Notes: generated from the sequence alone by a model not told the origin. A stretch of DNA of 64,000 nt from CAYRYU01 sp964428355 (GCA_964428355.1 CAYRYU010000031.1:7089-71088); one strand, 5' to 3'. Shown: positions 1 through 9,314, counted from the stretch's first letter. Program-made: numbers and translations.

Positions 1-368
1 AGGTTCAGGGTCATGAACTCTGCGGACATCGAAGGTGGGATTGGAGCAAGATCGGGCAGGGAATCCCCGATGGCGGCGGTCACGTATTTCTCGTGCAGCC
101 CGTCCTTCGGAATGGTGTGCAGCTGGACCTGAACCCCGGGATGGGAAGCCACGAATCCGTCGATGAGGCCGCTCATCAACTGCCCCCCCTCCGGGTCGGC
201 CCACAGATTCAGGACGACCGGGTCCTTTGCCTCCCCCTGGGCGAGGCAGCGGGGCGCTCCATCAGGGCTTCCGCCCTGCAACGGCCACAGGGTCAGCACG
301 ACCAGGAAGGAGAATCGCAAAAAACCCGTTCTAAAAAGGTGGGTGAACCATCTCTGAGGAGCGGTCAT
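1..368 (-). CDS. extracellular solute-binding protein, N-terminal part (runs off the left edge)
   Basis: The first 122 codons of a minus-strand gene are present and the rest lies beyond the window. The start ATG is at 368. A basic N-terminus is followed by a hydrophobic segment (about residues 15-35, FLRFSFLVVLTLWPLQG) consistent with a signal peptide. The mature part begins VVLNLWADPEGGQLMSG and continues with a pattern typical of family 1 ABC solute-binding proteins (sugar type): a short strand, a helix ending at a SHPGVQVQLH strand, then the EKYVTAAIGDSLPDL segment. It would be a periplasmic or lipid-anchored receptor for an importer. No permease is visible, so the substrate is unknown. 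Confidence 0.7.
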   Translation of the reverse strand, partial: MTAPQRWFTHLFRTGFLRFSFLVVLTLWPLQGGSPDGAPRCLAQGEAKDPVVLNLWADPEGGQLMSGLIDGFVASHPGVQVQLHTIPKDGLHEKYVTAAIGDSLPDLAPIPPSMSAEFMTLN

Positions 369-497
369 TTCCAGCGATCATACCACAGGACGGATGGCTG
401 CCGAACCAACCGACATCGCGTCATCCTTTGACTGGTTCGACCCTTCCTCGAGTTCCCCGAGCTCGGTCACCGGGTGTGCCAACGCATCGATGAAACA

Positions 498-1244
498 TCA
501 CCGCAACATCACCGCGAACACACCCCAGCCCAGGTATTCGCGCGTGTAAGCGGCGTACCGCGCGGGTTCCGATGTCAGTTGTGCCCGGACATCCTTCGCC
601 AACTCATCGTCCGGATTGGCCATGAGCCACCGGCGCATGGTGAGCCATTTGGCCGCCTCGTAACGGTCCCAGCCGTCCTCGTCGGCCAGAACCATTTCAA
701 CGACATCGTAACCAAGGCGGCCGAAAGACGCGAGAAGTTCTGGAAGCACGAGAAAGTCGGAGTTCGATTTTGCATGACACCCCTTGGCAACATCTTCAGT
801 GGGCGGCAACTTCCGCCAGTAGGGCTCGCCTATAAGGATGATCCCGCCCGGGTGCAGGCTCCGCTCCAGAAGCCCGATTGTGCCAGCGACTCCACCGCCG
901 ATCCAGGTGGCACCGACACAGGCTGCCACGCTGGCCTTTTCGTCAGAGACATAGCCCGCAGCATCGCCATGGATGAACTTGACTTTATGGGCGACACCCA
1001 GCTCTTCAGCCCGGAGTTTCGCTTGCTCGGTGAACAACCGGCTCAAGTCGATGCCGGTGCCCACGATACCGTGATCGCGTGCCCATGTGCACAGCATCTC
1101 ACCCGAACCGCTGCCCAGGTCGAGCACCCGGGTCCCTGATTCCAGGCGCAGCGCGGCCCCGAGGATGGCGAGCTTTTCCGGTGTGAACGGGTTGTGGATC
1201 CGGTGAGCACTTTCAGTGATGTTGAATATTCTCGGGATATCCAC
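498..1244 (-). CDS. class I SAM-dependent methyltransferase
   Basis: A 248-residue cytosolic protein. The SAM-binding motif I reads VLDLGSGSGE (about residues 40-49), followed by an acidic motif II (GTGIDLS) and a GDAA motif. A Rossmann methyltransferase fold is therefore well supported, but the methyl acceptor is unknown. I place the start at the GTG at 1244 because AAAGGAG lies a few bases upstream. The open frame extends to 1424, but that extension has no ribosome site and poor composition. The gene is monocistronic between a binding-protein gene and an opposite-strand fragment. Confidence 0.75.
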   Translation of the reverse strand: MDIPRIFNITESAHRIHNPFTPEKLAILGAALRLESGTRVLDLGSGSGEMLCTWARDHGIVGTGIDLSRLFTEQAKLRAEELGVAHKVKFIHGDAAGYVSDEKASVAACVGATWIGGGVAGTIGLLERSLHPGGIILIGEPYWRKLPPTEDVAKGCHAKSNSDFLVLPELLASFGRLGYDVVEMVLADEDGWDRYEAAKWLTMRRWLMANPDDELAKDVRAQLTSEPARYAAYTREYLGWGVFAVMLR

Positions 1245-1510
1245 TGTCGGAGGTCTCCTTTCAAGTTTGGGAAAAAATGACTTTTGACATTTTCCTGATC
1301 GGAAGCGATTTCCCGGGTCAGGTTTGGAAACCGCCCGCCGGGAGCTATCTTCCGGGCCTTTTCCAGTTCTCCGAACATCAACGACATGAAGGACGATGTG
1401 CGCGGTCCGACAAGCCCCGCCCACTCGCTTGCCGAGTATAAACCATCGGAACTGAGTGAATCAAATTCCCGGTCAGGTCCATGCAGATGGTCTGGAGGTT
1501 TGCTATTTTC

Positions 1511-1714
1511 ATGACTCCCGAAGACTTCCTCAACCGCTACAAATCCGCCCTCGGGACCCAGAAACGGGAGAATGTCGAGCCTCCGATCAATGAACGCTGT
1601 GTTCTGACCTTTTCAAACGGGACATTCATCGGGAAGGCAGAGGCAGAGAGGATCTTTCGGATGAACTTCGAGCTCATCCGGGAAAGCGAATTGACTGGAA
1701 CGACGTTCTCCTGA
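1511..1714 (+). pseudogene. short NTF2/SnoaL-like domain protein, probably truncated
   Basis: Only 67 residues, starting MTPEDFLNRYKSAL. The sequence up to FRMNFELI resembles the first helix and strands of SnoaL/DUF4440-like NTF2-fold proteins (an EDFLNRY helix, a CVLTFSNGTFIGKAEAERIF stretch), which usually run 120-150 residues. It then ends abruptly in RESELTGTTFS and a stop. No continuation in another frame is obvious before 1788. It is either a decayed remnant or a very short stand-alone protein. No strong ribosome site is seen. Confidence 0.4.
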
Positions 1715-1787
1715 TCGACTCACACCGCAGGACATCGATTCGGGGGGGGAAAGGCCTGAAACCACCGCCTCTCCTCCCGGGGTGCCC

Positions 1788-2510
1788 CTAGAAATCAGGT
1801 GAGAAATCAGGGGATGAGGGGGAGGCCGGCCCGGGATTTCCAGGGTTTCCGGCGTCCGGCAAACCCGAGCCTGGCGAACCCGAGACCGCCGCAGTCTCGG
1901 CATGGTCTTGGGTCTGCCGGGCGTTCTTGTACTTTTCGAGAATCCCGGTGTTGAGGGAACTCGATGCCCCCGCACCCACCGACTGGATGTACTTCTCGTA
2001 AAGGTTCTTCGTGTGGTTTCTCGCATCCCTGACCTGCGGTGATGAATCCAGCCGTTGTCGCTCGGCTTCCGATAACCCGGCTGCGGCTTCGCCCTTGACG
2101 AGGCCACTCAGACGGGCCCTGATCAAGCATTCCCCGGATTCTTCCGGTCGACCCGGCGAACCGAGTTCTCCCCTGAGGGTCGAGATCTTGTCCGGCTCCA
2201 GAACTCCTCGCCAAACGATTCCTTTGCCGGTGCCGATTCCCTCGACGGTAAAACTCGAAAAGGATACCGTCGACCCGGTCTCGTTCCTGAGCTCGACAGA
2301 GTAGGCCTTCCGGGAAGAATCGGAAAAGCCGAACCGCCAGAGGACCTGGGTTCCGGTGCCCGAGTCAAGGAACTCCTTCCATTCCGTCCAGATTGCTTTC
2401 GGTGAGAGGGAGGCTTCGCTCGACATTTCGATCGTCGCGGCACTCAAATTCGAAGAAGAGTAACAGATGACGGAAAACAGTATGGCGGCTAATCCCAATG
2501 CCCTTTTCAT
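1788..2510 (-). CDS. secreted protein of unknown function
   Basis: A 240-residue protein beginning MKRALGLAAILFSVI with a typical Sec signal peptide ending near residue 25. I chose the ATG at 2510 because GGTCGGGAAG precedes it and because it opens directly on the signal peptide. The mature part mixes strands (TQVLWRFGFSDSS, SVELRNETGSTVSFSSF) and may be an Ig-like fold. The C-terminus is low-complexity Gly/Pro/Ser/Asp (SPGSGLPDAGNPGNPGPASP). I do not recognise a family. The preceding gene on the same strand, across about 235 bp containing repeats, is the LamG/propeller protein. Confidence 0.6.
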   Translation of the reverse strand: MKRALGLAAILFSVICYSSSNLSAATIEMSSEASLSPKAIWTEWKEFLDSGTGTQVLWRFGFSDSSRKAYSVELRNETGSTVSFSSFTVEGIGTGKGIVWRGVLEPDKISTLRGELGSPGRPEESGECLIRARLSGLVKGEAAAGLSEAERQRLDSSPQVRDARNHTKNLYEKYIQSVGAGASSSLNTGILEKYKNARQTQDHAETAAVSGSPGSGLPDAGNPGNPGPASPSSPDFSPDF

Positions 2511-2628
2511 CTTCCCGACCCCTTTCTCCACTTTCGCTCGAAGTCCTCTTCATTATCTACGTTCGACGAGTGTGGAAAGTTTTCGGGAAGAGAAAATGGA
2601 CACTTTCGAAGGTTTGCTGATAGGATTG

Positions 2629-2656
2629 CCATGGAGACACAGAGCCACAGAGGCTG
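2629..2656 (+). repeat. CTCNGTGN-type degenerate repeat, intergenic copy
   Basis: On the minus strand this stretch reads as an 8-base period of the form CTCtGTGg / CTCtGTGt / CTCcaTGg. The same period-8 unit appears at 27210-27234 and 27283-27308, and a period-9 relative lies inside the helicase gene at 32009-32047. Similar CTCTGTG repeats are scattered in many environmental bacterial genomes. The copy lies between the stop of the LamG/propeller gene and the start of the secreted gene at 2510. Confidence 0.55.
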
Positions 2657-2703
2657 TCGATGAATCGGACGGGTGCTTTTCCTTTTTCCCGAAACGCCAT
2701 CCT

Positions 2704-2745
2704 GGCTGCAAACGCCGACTTCCCGCACCGTGCGGGCCGGACGCC
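2704..2745 (+). repeat. dispersed hairpin repeat (family shared with 45022-45060)
   Basis: About 38 bases here match 45022-45060 with three differences. The core is a perfect inverted repeat, CCCGCAC/GTGCGGG, around a central base. This copy abuts the stop codon of the LamG/propeller gene, while the other copy lies inside a DUF364 gene. Confidence 0.65.
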
Positions 2746-4746
2746 TCAATCCCCCGTGTCGGGGGAGAGTTTCAACAAGCCTCCGGAAAGCCTGAAGGAT
2801 TCAGGGGCCACCGCCACCCAGATCCCCTCGGAAGTTGCCGATAGGCCGGCAATCCGTCTGTCCTCAAACCCCGCGGGGAAGGGGAAATGAGTCTGGGCCA
2901 GGGTTTTCCTGTCGATCCGGATCAATCCCCCGTCCTTGGGGAGACCTACCCAACACGCCCGACCATCTAGTGCGAGATGGACAACCGTTGCGGTGGATGG
3001 ATTTCCCTTCGGAACCTGCAAAGGAACCCTCGTCCATTCCTGTTTGTTTTTCCTGAACCTCCAGATGACACCCTTTTCCTCTAACGGAGGCAACCAGACC
3101 TCCTTGTCATCCCCCGCCAGATCACAAATTCCCGGAAAGTTTTCTCCGGAGTTCCGGAAAAAATTCTCCCAAGATTCCGTGTCCGGATGAAACCGTGAAA
3201 GGACGAAGTTACCTTTGGCTTTTGGATCGTCTGACCCAAGGGCCGTGATCCAGAAGCCGACTGGAGGACGGGGGGCAACTTTGCCGGTCGTCGGTTTTCT
3301 TTTGCCAGGGGTTTTGTGGGCGTTGTGCGAACAGGAAACCAAAGGTCCGAAGTTCAGCCGGTCGGGACCGAGGTCGAATGCCGGGAAATCCACACGCTCG
3401 GAGGTTCGCCCGGAAGAACGGCTGAGGACCACGTTCGCTCCCCAGAGGGTATCGCCGTCCCAGAGAAGATGGGCCCCAATCCAATTCAACCCTTTCACCT
3501 CGTTCCAGGTGCAGGTATCCAGGTCCAGGGTCTGGACGAACGGAAACCAGAACGATTCTCCGAAACTCACGGCAACTCTGTCTTCGCCGGCTGCCAGGGC
3601 CATTATCCCATGACGGGGAATCTCCGAATCGCGGTCGTAGGTTTCCCATGTTTCCGAGGCTTGACGGAAGCGGACCAGCCACTGGTCGGTGCCGAGCCAC
3701 AAGTCATCGCCATGGTCTTCCAGGCAGGTTGGTTTCAGCCTTTTGAGGTGACCCCGGAAAAGAAAGACGCGCCAGGGGGGGAGGTCCTTTACCTCGATCT
3801 GGTCGGAAACCTTTCGTGGACAGGGGAATCGGGGCTTTTCCCGGGTGGCCGTTTCCTCCGCCCCGCCTTTCGCCCGACCCGGGAAAGACTCGCCGGCCGG
3901 GCTGCTGGTTGCGGTGGGAATCTCCTCCGCGGGAATGCGGCTCTCGAATATCCTGAGTTCGTCCAGGAGAAAGGACCTTTCCACGCTCGCGCGCGCATCA
4001 CCAAGGACGAGGTCCGAATCGATGGGTGGAGAGTCCATCCAGGTTTCAGCCTGTTGCGGAAGGAGAATACGTGACAGGGTCGCGCCGTCGACCCAGGCTT
4101 CGGGGTCAACGTCCTCCGATTCCCGGCGAATCGCTACATGGTGCCACTGTCCCGGTTGCACCTTTCCGACCTGGGAATCCCCCATCGCGGCGAAGAACTT
4201 GTCGAATTTCCGCCCGCGCAGAACCAGTCTCAAGGACCGGGAGCCGTCCAACTCCACCACTCCGCCATGGAATCCAAGAATCCTCAGTGATGGGATTCCC
4301 GTTTCGAGAACCTCCGGCTCAACTTTGAACCAGAAACCCAGATCGAAGGTCTTTCCCCATTCCGATGTGACCCGGGGAAACCGTATCTCCCTCGACACCC
4401 GCAGAGCCCGGCCCCTGATTCCCTCGTCGACGAGGATGTTGGGGTCCAGTTCCGCAAGACCCGGAATCTTCACCTTGCCATCGAAAGTCAGCTCGAGTCC
4501 ATTTTTGGGCCGAGGCCGTCTGACAGGCTCCTGCTCGATAGGGGTCGATCGCGGCGTTTTTGAGGGGGAAGCTGGTGGTGCTGGGCGGGGGGACTTGGGA
4601 ATATAGGGGTCCCAGTAGAGGATCGAAAGCCATACCAACAGCGCCCCTACGGTGATGAATACCGGAACATTCCGAGCGGAAGAAGGCTTTCGGTCTGGGG
4701 TTGTCGATGGAACCGGGACCTCGGAATCGGCTCTTTCTATGCTCAT
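2746..4746 (-). CDS. membrane-anchored LamG-like plus beta-propeller protein
   Basis: A 666-residue protein. A short cytoplasmic N-terminus is followed by one membrane segment (about 28-45, VPVFITVGALLVWLSIL), then a Pro-rich linker (50-70). A concanavalin/LamG-type region lies at about 75-270, with LTFDGKVKIPG, GFWFKVE and QWHHVAI typical of LamG domains. A C-terminal beta-propeller (about 330-660) has repeated WLGTDQWL, GIWVAVAPE-like blades similar to two-component-regulator propeller repeats. It probably acts outside the inner membrane as a binding or sensing protein. The ligand is unknown. The stop codon directly abuts a dispersed hairpin repeat. Confidence 0.7.
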   Translation of the reverse strand: MSIERADSEVPVPSTTPDRKPSSARNVPVFITVGALLVWLSILYWDPYIPKSPRPAPPASPSKTPRSTPIEQEPVRRPRPKNGLELTFDGKVKIPGLAELDPNILVDEGIRGRALRVSREIRFPRVTSEWGKTFDLGFWFKVEPEVLETGIPSLRILGFHGGVVELDGSRSLRLVLRGRKFDKFFAAMGDSQVGKVQPGQWHHVAIRRESEDVDPEAWVDGATLSRILLPQQAETWMDSPPIDSDLVLGDARASVERSFLLDELRIFESRIPAEEIPTATSSPAGESFPGRAKGGAEETATREKPRFPCPRKVSDQIEVKDLPPWRVFLFRGHLKRLKPTCLEDHGDDLWLGTDQWLVRFRQASETWETYDRDSEIPRHGIMALAAGEDRVAVSFGESFWFPFVQTLDLDTCTWNEVKGLNWIGAHLLWDGDTLWGANVVLSRSSGRTSERVDFPAFDLGPDRLNFGPLVSCSHNAHKTPGKRKPTTGKVAPRPPVGFWITALGSDDPKAKGNFVLSRFHPDTESWENFFRNSGENFPGICDLAGDDKEVWLPPLEEKGVIWRFRKNKQEWTRVPLQVPKGNPSTATVVHLALDGRACWVGLPKDGGLIRIDRKTLAQTHFPFPAGFEDRRIAGLSATSEGIWVAVAPESFRLSGGLLKLSPDTGD

Positions 4747-4938
4747 GGCGTGCTTTCTTCGAAAGCCTACACCAGTTCCGCTTCGAAAGCCAGTATCTTC
4801 CCGATCGGTTTTCGAGCGTGGTTGCGATTCCCGGCCGGTCGCAATTCATTCTGACGGTAAGGGTTATGAAAGATCGGATTTTCTACCTGTCAGCATTGTG
4901 ATAAGGTGGAGGCTAGTTTCGAGAGGAGGGGCTTCGCA

Positions 4939-5922
4939 ATGACCATCGGAAGACCGGGGATTGTCGGTCCCCATTCCGCCATTTCCGTTCTGGCGGGGTT
5001 TTCTCTGGTAATCGCTTTGATCGCCTTTTCCACAACCTGGGTCGGCTGCGGCATTGCACCACGGAAAGTCGAGACCGGAACCGCCTCCGGCATCGTCGCT
5101 TCCGGGGAGCGGGCGGTTCTCAAAGACCCTGAGCGGGTGCTGATCATCGGGAACATTCCCTCCGAAAACGTCCTCGATAAATCCAGCCGCTACGTTCCGC
5201 TCTGCAGGTTCCTCGAAGGGAAGGTCGGGGTGAGGTTCCAGTTCAAGTTCGAACCCGACTACGACTCGATCGTCCGGGGAATGAAGCAGCGTGAGTATCA
5301 TTTAGTCATGCCAGGAAGCCTCGGATACGTGAAGGGGCGGGATGCCGGGTATCGCGCCATCCTGGCGCCGGTCTCGAAGGCTCCCTACTATCTGGGTTCC
5401 ATCATCACGAGAGCCGACAGCGGCATCGCAACGTTGTCCGAGCTTGCCGGGAAGAAGATCTGCTTCGTTGACCAGGGTTCCACTTCCGGGTATCTGTATC
5501 CGATGGTGCTGCTTCGCGAGCACGGGCTGGTTCCCGGCAAGGATTTCACCTTCGGGTTTGTCAAAGGGCATGACAACGTCGCTTTGAATGTTTTCCTGAA
5601 ACAGTATGACGCCGGGGCCTGCTTCGACGGAGCCCACCGCGAAGCTTTCAGGAATGAGCCCGAAAAGGCCGACCAGCTCAAGGTGATCGCCCTCACCGAC
5701 CGGATCTACAGTGCCCCCCTCGCGGTCCGGGATGATATCGATCCTGGACTGGTCGCCTCTTTCGTCCAGGTCTTCCGGACCTTCCCCGAATCCCCCGAAG
5801 GAAAGGAAGTCCTGGCGGTTCTCGGAAAGAACCTGACCGGCTACGTCGAGGTTTCTGACGCTGATTACGACGGAGTCCGCAAGATGCTTCAGTATGAACT
5901 CGACCTGAAGGAACATCATTAG
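4939..5922 (+). CDS. PhnD-like phosphate/phosphonate-type periplasmic binding protein
   Basis: A 327-residue member of the PhnD/PtxB binding-protein family (PF12974). Hallmarks are RVLIIGNIPSEN at the start of the first lobe, LSELAGKKICFVDQGSTSGYLYP (split here as LSELAGKKICFVDQ and GSTSGYLYP) and YDAGACFDGAHREAF. The N-terminus has a membrane segment ending at WVGC, which could be a lipobox although the -3 residue is unusual. The start at 4939 is supported by GAGAGGAGG nine bases upstream. No ABC permease or ATPase follows. The gene is 28 bp ahead of a membrane cyclase, so a sensory rather than a transport role is plausible (inference). Confidence 0.8.
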   Translation: MTIGRPGIVGPHSAISVLAGFSLVIALIAFSTTWVGCGIAPRKVETGTASGIVASGERAVLKDPERVLIIGNIPSENVLDKSSRYVPLCRFLEGKVGVRFQFKFEPDYDSIVRGMKQREYHLVMPGSLGYVKGRDAGYRAILAPVSKAPYYLGSIITRADSGIATLSELAGKKICFVDQGSTSGYLYPMVLLREHGLVPGKDFTFGFVKGHDNVALNVFLKQYDAGACFDGAHREAFRNEPEKADQLKVIALTDRIYSAPLAVRDDIDPGLVASFVQVFRTFPESPEGKEVLAVLGKNLTGYVEVSDADYDGVRKMLQYELDLKEHH

Positions 5923-5950
5923 CAAAATCACTCGACCGAAGGCAAAATGA

Positions 5951-8188
5951 ATGTCGTCTGACCTTTTCCCCTGGCGGATCAGGACCAAGATCGGTTTTCT
6001 CGTGGTCTGCCTGACCGTTCTTCTTGTTTTCGCCGCGACCATCACCCAGGTCTGGACCGAGCGGCGGCGGATCCGCGACGAGCTGGCCAGCCGATCGGTC
6101 ACGCTGACCAGGGTGCTGGACGTGATGACGGTTCAGGCCCTCAAGGAAGGCGATTTTTCGAGACTCCGGCATGCCCTGCAGAACCTTGTGGGCGTCGAAG
6201 GAAGCGATCTGGTGCGAATCTCGATCACCAAGATCGACGAAGGCTCGAGGAAGGAAATCGAGGTCGCCGTTGCCGAAAACCAGCAGCTCTCCGCCATGTG
6301 CAAATCCATCTGGAAACCCTCGCAGAGACAGGAGATTCGAGGACCTGACGGGGTGGTGGGTTTCCTGGACACGGAGTTCTCACTCGAGCGGTTCGACCGG
6401 GAGATTTCCAGGCTGCAGTGGTTTTACGGACTCCTTCTCGGGGTCTTCCTGCTCCTTGGAGTGTCAGGCTCGCTGATCCTGAGCCGTTTCATAACCCGTC
6501 CGATCGAGGAACTGGAAAGCACCGCCCAGATGGTGGCGCAAGGGCACCTGGACGTCGAGGCCGCCATCGCTTCCCGGGACGAGCTGGGAAGCCTTGCCCG
6601 GTCGTTCAACGAGATGGTTCTAGGGCTGAAAAGGATCGAAAAGGCCCGAAAGTATCTTTCCCAGTCCGCGTGGCTCGAGGTCCAGAAATCCACCGGAGAG
6701 AAGCTTTACCTCGGCGGGGAGACCAAGGAAGTCACGGTCATGTTCGTCGATATCTGCGATTTCACTACCACCTCCGAGAACTTCTCGCCCCACGAAGTGG
6801 TTTCGATGCTGAACGAGTATTTTGCAGTCGTGGTGGCCTCGATCGTCAAACACCAGGGGATCCTCGACAAGTTCATGGGCGACTGTGCAATGGCGGTCTT
6901 CCATGCCGCCGATTTCGAGAACAGTGCCAAGAATGCGGTTTTCTGCGCTCTCGAGATCCAGGAAAACCTCGTCGAGCTCAACCGAACCCGGTATCACTAC
7001 GAAAAGGTGCCCATCACCGCCGGAATCGGCATCAATTCAGGACGGGTGGTGTCCGGGAATATCGGCTCGAAGGAAAGAATGGAATATACCGTTATCGGGG
7101 ACACGGTTAACGTCGCCTCCCGGCTGGAAAAGCTTTCGAAGAAAGGCCAGCACACCCGTGTTCTGGTCGGGGAGAACACGCAGAAGATGTTGGGCGGAAT
7201 GGTCGATTTCGCGGAACAACCCCCCACGACCCTGAAAGGACGACAGGAGCAGGTCGCCGTGTTCGAGGTGGTGAAACTCAAGGGGATCGAAGAACTGTTG
7301 AAGCACTTCTCCTCTGACGACAAAGCGGTGAAGGAAAAGGGCATCGAGGTCCTGGGCCGAAGCAACGATCCGGGCGCGGTTCCACCGCTTCTGGAGCTCC
7401 TGGGCAACCCCGATGTGGCAATCCGGCTTGCCGCCTCGAAGGCTCTTTCAAGGCTTTCCCGGCTTCTTCTCGCGGCCGTAACGAAGCTGAACCTGAAGGA
7501 GGGAGTCAAACGGGCACTGAAAACCGAAACCGATGACCGGGTGACTGCGACGTTGGTGCAGATCCTCGGGGCGCTTTGCGATCAAACGGACGAGGAGCTT
7601 CTTTCCGGGCTGCTGAACCATGGCGACGCCCGGATCAGGGCCAACACGATCGAGGCTCTGTTGAGCAGCAATTCCCCGAACCAGCTTTCACTCGTCCGAC
7701 CGCTGCTCAACGACATGAACAACCGCGTCAAGGCGAACGCAGCGATCTCCCTCTGGCGAAACGGCGAGTATGGCGTGATCGACACCCTCGCTCAGATGCT
7801 GGAAAACCCCCGGACCCTGATGAGGGCAAGCGCGATTTTCGCCCTCGGCGAATTGGGGACCGTCAAGAGCATGGAGATGCTCATCAACGCCCTGCGCGAG
7901 GAAAACAAGGCCATCTTCGTCAACATCTTTCAGGCGATTCAGAAAACGCTCGACACGCTGATCTCCTCGCTCCACGATCCCGACCGGGAGGTCAAGCTGC
8001 AGGCGATAAAGGCATTGGGAAAGACCGGCGACAAGAAGGCCCTGCTCCCCCTGATCAGGATGCTGGGCGGGGGCGATGCCCTGATGGACGAGGTGATTCT
8101 CGATGCCATCGACCGGATCGGCGTCCCCCGGGAGATGATCCTGCTGATGGACAAGACCAGGAAGGCTCTTCCACCCTCCGCTTCCTGA
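5951..8188 (+). CDS. HAMP-domain class III adenylate/guanylate cyclase with C-terminal HEAT repeats
   Basis: A 745-residue sensor enzyme. TM1 spans about 13-34, an extracytoplasmic domain about 36-155, TM2 about 157-178 and HAMP about 178-230. The class III cyclase domain lies at about 255-425 and HEAT/PBS-type repeats at about 440-740 (VPPLLELLGNPDVAIRLAA, RVKANAAISLW and similar). Catalytic residues look complete: metal-binding Asp267 (FVDICDF) and Asp311 (FMGDCAM), and transition-state Asn387 and Arg391 (GDTVNVASRL). Thr replaces the adenine-specifying Asp, as in many bacterial enzymes. It follows the PhnD-like gene by 28 bp and is probably co-transcribed with it. HEAT repeats on a cyclase suggest a docking partner. 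Confidence 0.88.
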   Translation: MSSDLFPWRIRTKIGFLVVCLTVLLVFAATITQVWTERRRIRDELASRSVTLTRVLDVMTVQALKEGDFSRLRHALQNLVGVEGSDLVRISITKIDEGSRKEIEVAVAENQQLSAMCKSIWKPSQRQEIRGPDGVVGFLDTEFSLERFDREISRLQWFYGLLLGVFLLLGVSGSLILSRFITRPIEELESTAQMVAQGHLDVEAAIASRDELGSLARSFNEMVLGLKRIEKARKYLSQSAWLEVQKSTGEKLYLGGETKEVTVMFVDICDFTTTSENFSPHEVVSMLNEYFAVVVASIVKHQGILDKFMGDCAMAVFHAADFENSAKNAVFCALEIQENLVELNRTRYHYEKVPITAGIGINSGRVVSGNIGSKERMEYTVIGDTVNVASRLEKLSKKGQHTRVLVGENTQKMLGGMVDFAEQPPTTLKGRQEQVAVFEVVKLKGIEELLKHFSSDDKAVKEKGIEVLGRSNDPGAVPPLLELLGNPDVAIRLAASKALSRLSRLLLAAVTKLNLKEGVKRALKTETDDRVTATLVQILGALCDQTDEELLSGLLNHGDARIRANTIEALLSSNSPNQLSLVRPLLNDMNNRVKANAAISLWRNGEYGVIDTLAQMLENPRTLMRASAIFALGELGTVKSMEMLINALREENKAIFVNIFQAIQKTLDTLISSLHDPDREVKLQAIKALGKTGDKKALLPLIRMLGGGDALMDEVILDAIDRIGVPREMILLMDKTRKALPPSAS

Positions 8189-8248
8189 CCCCTCCCCTGC
8201 GGCTCCCGCAGGCTGGCACCCCAGGCGAGTGTTTTGGGAACCCGCCTT
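8189..8248 (+). repeat. dispersed hairpin repeat with GGCTCC loop (copy 1 of 3)
   Basis: This begins right after the cyclase stop codon. The core is a hairpin, CCTGCG-GGCTCC-type loop-CGCAGG, followed by CGAGTGTTTTGGGAACCC. Related copies lie at 26984-27030 and 63160-63210. The stem bases differ between copies while the loop GGCTCC is kept, which suggests selection for the structure. The following 220 bp to 8468 hold no gene that I can support. Confidence 0.55.
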
Positions 8249-8468
8249 GGGACCGATCAAAAGTGGCTGGTGGCAAGGTGGAAAAGCAAAAGCCGGTGGC
8301 TGCATGGAGTTCCTGCAAACACCGGCCTGTCTTCCAGGTCGGAAAAGACCGGGAGCTATCTGACCATTCCTGCCCTGTCCGCCCGGGTCATGTTCGCGCC
8401 GGTGATCGTGGTCCCGGTCATCTTCGTGTTGGCGAAGTTATGGGACGTGCCGGAAAGGTCTCTTCAGT

Positions 8469-9035
8469 TCACTTGACCTCAAACTCATTGGAAAAGACCT
8501 TCTGGAAGGCATTTCCAGGATTCGCTGAACGGAACTCCAGGAAATCAATCTTGTCGGATTCTGGCGTGATCGAAGCGAGTTCCTGGATGAAATCCAGACT
8601 GAACCGGTATGTGCCCTTGAACGGCTTCTCGCTTTTCCCGTGGTCAAGTCCGAGGCATTTGACCATGATTTCTTCGCCCGGTCCGAGTTTGGTGGCATTT
8701 TCCAGCCAGGTCCTGATCGAATAGGCTCGCGGGTATTTTGCGCAACCGTGCAGCCTTTCGCAATTTTCCCAGTTTCCCGATTTCTTGATTTCGGCACCGA
8801 AGGAGCTGAAAGGGATGATGAACTCCTTGTCGAGAAAGATCTCTTTTTCCGACTGGTTCCTGATTGTGATAACGATTTCCTCGCCCTTGCACCAACCATT
8901 CTCTTCGGAGATTTCCGCCTGGTACTCCCCCTTATCGGTGATAACGGCGATCTTGGTCCCATTATCCCCATGGACTCCCAGAATGACAGACAGGAACCCC
9001 AGGAAGGCGGCAAAGCGACAAACGGTTTTCTTCAT
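8469..9035 (-). CDS. secreted protein of unknown function
   Basis: A 188-residue protein with a clear signal peptide (KTVCRFAAFLGFLSVILGVHG) and a beta-rich mature part. GKIAVITDKGEYQ-like and GEEIVITIRNQSEKEIFL segments resemble an immunoglobulin-like or BsuPI-type fold, with three cysteines (GWCKGEE, WENCERLHGCAK). I do not recognise a named family. A purine-rich AGGGAAAATGAAG precedes and overlaps the start. It is monocistronic and convergent with the cyclase gene. Confidence 0.65.
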   Translation of the reverse strand: MKKTVCRFAAFLGFLSVILGVHGDNGTKIAVITDKGEYQAEISEENGWCKGEEIVITIRNQSEKEIFLDKEFIIPFSSFGAEIKKSGNWENCERLHGCAKYPRAYSIRTWLENATKLGPGEEIMVKCLGLDHGKSEKPFKGTYRFSLDFIQELASITPESDKIDFLEFRSANPGNAFQKVFSNEFEVK

Positions 9036-9286
9036 TTTCCCTCCATGATCGAAATCTGGAAAAGTCTATCACGGGTCGAAAAAGGATGTACAGAAGGGAG
9101 CGGGTTTCGGGAGAGGCAGCCGAGTTTCCTATCGAGGATACTCTCATTGAGAGCGAGAGGGACGAAAGGGAATCCATATTGGGATAGGTTCCATAACAAA
9201 TCAGTTTCTCTGACCGGATCAAGGACGGATCGCTTTTGAAGTGGTGAAGCCCGCATGGGAACTGCCCGAATTTTTCGGGAAAGGGT
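9036..9286. other. intergenic region without a supported gene
   Basis: This lies between the divergent secreted gene (start 9035) and the promoter of the C11 protease gene. Short frames here have no ribosome sites and no recognisable products. The region should contain the minus-strand gene's promoter, but I could not place one confidently. Confidence 0.5.
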
Positions 9287-9314
9287 TTGATTTTTTTCTC
9301 AACGTGGGTATAAT
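9287..9314 (+). promoter_or_regulatory. predicted housekeeping-type promoter of the C11 protease gene
   Basis: A TTGATT -35 (9287-9292) and a perfect TATAAT -10 (9309-9314) are separated by 16 bp. Transcription would begin near 9321, leaving a leader of about 135 nt. The leader contains a GCCCTCC/GGAGGGC hairpin at 9411-9427, about 30 bases ahead of the start codon. Confidence 0.55.

Noticed and set aside
498..1139. 221-codon plus-strand frame at 474-1139
   Set aside because: Antisense to the methyltransferase at 498-1244, which has a SAM motif and an AAAGGAG site.
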